The position numbers and the translations under genes were made by a program. Positions 32,374-33,729 of a stretch of DNA of 33,729 bases are shown here, piece after piece. The DNA is taken from contig NZ_JAIUMC010000026.1 in NCBI RefSeq assembly GCF_022565775.1, forward strand, positions 1 to 33,729, given 5' to 3'. The DNA is from Natronospirillum sp. Lineage in GTDB: Bacteria > Pseudomonadota > Gammaproteobacteria > Pseudomonadales > Natronospirillaceae. The notes below the pieces were generated by a model that saw nothing but the letters and a program-made list of their open reading frames with translations, did no database searches and had not been told where the DNA came from. How positions within the stretch are numbered: position 1 is the first letter of the stretch; each line of letters begins with the position of its first letter.

Positions 32374-33375
32374 ATGACAGCGAGCCAACCCCTGCTTCAG
32401 GTGATCAATCTGAAACAGTACTTTCCGATCAAGGGCGGTTTCTTTGGCGCTACCGTCAATCATGTCAAGGCCGTCGATGACATCAGCTTCGACGTGCATG
32501 AAGGGGAGACCGTCAGCATCGTCGGTGAATCCGGCTGTGGCAAATCGACCACGGGGCGCTCCATTCTGCGCCTCGAGCACCCCTCGGCCGGTGAAGTCCG
32601 GTTCCAGGGAAAGGATATGGTGAGCCTCTCCAGCTCGGAGTTGCGCCAGACCCGAAAAGACCTGCAAATCATCTTTCAGGACCCCTATGCCTCCATCAAC
32701 CCCCGCCAGACCGTGGCCGATGTATTGATGGAAGCTCTGGAAATCCAGAGCATCGTGCCCAAGGCGCAGCGCCGGGAACGGGCGTTGGAGTTGCTGGAAA
32801 CCGTTGGTCTGGGCGCCTATCAGATCGACCGCTACCCCCATGAGTTCAGCGGTGGTCAGCGGCAGCGTATCGGCATTGCACGCGCCCTGGCGGTCAACCC
32901 CAAGCTGATCATCTGCGACGAAGCCGTCTCCGCACTGGATGTGTCCATCCAGGCGCAGATCCTCAATCTGCTGAAGCAACTGCAGCGGGATTTCAAGCTC
33001 ACCTACATCTTCATCTCGCATGATCTGGGGGTGGTCCGACACATCTCCGACCGCATCATCGTGATGTATCTGGGCAAGATCGTGGAGATTGCCGACAAGA
33101 AGTCCCTGTTCGAGAAGCCACAGCACCCCTACACACAGGCGCTGCTGTCGTCCATTCCGACCTATGACCCGAAAGCGAAAACAGAGAGAATCCCGCTCAA
33201 GGGCGATGTCCCCTCACCCATCGACCCACCGGAAGGCTGTCGCTTCCACACCCGATGCCCCTACGCTCAGGAGCGCTGCCGAGTGGAAGAGCCCAAGTTG
33301 GTCAACTTGAAAGACCTGCAAGCGGGGCACGAAGCCGCCTGTCACTACGCGGGTGACTTGCCGGAGAGGAACTGA
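32374..33375 (+). CDS. ABC importer ATPase, DppF/OppF type
   Basis: A 333-residue partner ATPase with Walker A GESGCGKSTTGRSI, Q-loop FQDPYASINPRQ, signature FSGGQRQRIGIARA, Walker B LIICDEAVSALDVS, switch His in FISHDLGVV, and the Cys-containing C-terminal domain EGCRFHTRCPYAQERCRVE. The Walker B-D-loop reads DEAVSALD, as in many DppF proteins. I chose the ATG at 32374 (one base after the previous stop, GGAGA upstream); the longer frame from 32185 lies inside the previous gene. It ends the operon; no hairpin terminator follows within the next 100 bases. Confidence 0.95.
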   Translation: MTASQPLLQVINLKQYFPIKGGFFGATVNHVKAVDDISFDVHEGETVSIVGESGCGKSTTGRSILRLEHPSAGEVRFQGKDMVSLSSSELRQTRKDLQIIFQDPYASINPRQTVADVLMEALEIQSIVPKAQRRERALELLETVGLGAYQIDRYPHEFSGGQRQRIGIARALAVNPKLIICDEAVSALDVSIQAQILNLLKQLQRDFKLTYIFISHDLGVVRHISDRIIVMYLGKIVEIADKKSLFEKPQHPYTQALLSSIPTYDPKAKTERIPLKGDVPSPIDPPEGCRFHTRCPYAQERCRVEEPKLVNLKDLQAGHEAACHYAGDLPERN

Positions 33376-33392
33376 GGCCTTAGGATCAATAC

Positions 33393-33448
33393 GAAATCAA
33401 TGGGGTCAGAGTCAAAAATCAATGGGAAATCAATGGGGTCAGAGTCAA
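33393..33448. repeat. Two exact copies of a 23-nt repeat containing AATGGGGTCAGAGTCAA
   Basis: The same 23 bases occur at 33393-33415 and 33426-33448, 33 bp apart, with a partial third copy AAATCAATGGG at 33416-33426 between. The second copy runs into a GAGTCA-A-TGACTC dyad (33442-33454). The GGGGTCAGAGTC core resembles, from memory, sequences near REP-associated tyrosine transposases in gammaproteobacteria. No transposase gene lies in this window, so it may be an orphan repeat or the edge of an element. Confidence 0.55.
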
Positions 33449-33481
33449 TGACTCCAGTCCTCGTGAAGCCCGCGCAAAACC

Positions 33482-33729
33482 CTAGACGTAGAAATCCAGC
33501 TCTTCCTGAGCCTTGAGCAGGTCCCGCAACTTGATGGGATCATCGCCAAAGAAGAATATCAGCCCCCAGTGGGTGCCGAAGGCCGAACGGTCCGGCACGG
33601 TTTCCTCGGTGGGCGCCACCAGCTCGTGGGACTCGAAGTAGGGGTGCTCTGTGGTCTCCGGGGGCATTTCCAGCTTGCTGACCACGCGGCGGCGCGGATA
33701 GACACCGAAGCAACCGGCATAGCCTTTGG
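33482..33729 (-). CDS. 3' end of an unrecognised gene, cut by the window edge
   Basis: The frame is open from the window end to a TAG stop at 33482-33484 and ends GDDPIKLRDLLKAQEELDFYV. The visible 82 residues include GCFGVYPRRRVVSKLEMPPETTEHPYF and GTHWGLIFFFGDD, which look like a real, globular domain rather than chance. A GTG at 33685 is in frame but the coding region continues upstream of it (KGYAGCFGVYPRRR), so I think the gene starts beyond the window. I do not recognise the family. It converges on the ABC operon with the repeat pair between. Confidence 0.6.
   Translation of the reverse strand, partial: KGYAGCFGVYPRRRVVSKLEMPPETTEHPYFESHELVAPTEETVPDRSAFGTHWGLIFFFGDDPIKLRDLLKAQEELDFYV

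Overview
The window is about 60% GC and densely coded. It carries chromosomal genes of a free-living gammaproteobacterium. The pilG-H-I-J-K-chpA-chpB-chpC block, flanked by rsmE on one side and gshB, a tonB3-like gene and ruvX on the other, matches the Pseudomonas layout as I remember it and points to the Pseudomonadales/Oceanospirillales group. I cannot name the genus. I see no rRNA, tRNA, CRISPR array, prophage or intact transposase.

Layout. (1) 1-318 is a non-coding stretch with several short perfect hairpins. (2) 319-1197 (-) is a bile-acid/sodium-symporter-family permease, divergent from the amino-sugar block. (3) 1349-6136 (+) holds glmU, a HAD phosphatase, a DeoR-type regulator (glmR-like) and glmS: the two ends of UDP-GlcNAc synthesis plus their probable regulator. 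Repeated TTTCGTTTCG boxes lie in the regulator's promoter, and an inverted 14-nt copy lies inside its coding region. (4) 6163-8793 (-) is a large MalT/LAL-type LuxR regulator; 8845-9510 (-) is an unknown exported protein; 9622-9885 (-) is an alkyltransferase-like protein with Trp in place of the reactive Cys. (5) 9928-10653 (+) is rsmE. (6) 10653 down to 22880 (-) is the Pil-Chp chemosensory operon for type IV pilus/twitching control, transcribed pilG to chpC. (7) 23463-25738 (+) is gshB, tonB3-like and ruvX, tightly coupled. (8) 25870-27810 (+) is a SARP/OmpR-type winged-helix regulator with a long N-terminal helical region. (9) 27860-33375 is a family-5 peptide/opine/nickel-type ABC importer: the binding protein on the minus strand, diverging from permease, permease, ATPase, ATPase on the plus strand. 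(10) 33393-33448 holds two exact copies of a 23-nt repeat, and 33482-33729 is the 3' end of an unrecognised gene that runs off the window.

How the genes work together. GlmS makes glucosamine-6-phosphate and GlmU makes UDP-GlcNAc for peptidoglycan and LPS; the DeoR protein probably senses a sugar phosphate and controls its own gene and glmS. In the Pil-Chp system PilJ is the receptor, PilI and ChpC are CheW-type couplers, ChpA is the multi-Hpt kinase, PilG and PilH are the output receivers, and PilK and ChpB are the methyltransferase/methylesterase pair. The most interesting signals are the GlmR-like operator set with its intragenic copy, the reduced Hpt complement of ChpA, the reversed-architecture SARP-like regulator, and the orphan repeats at both ends of the window.
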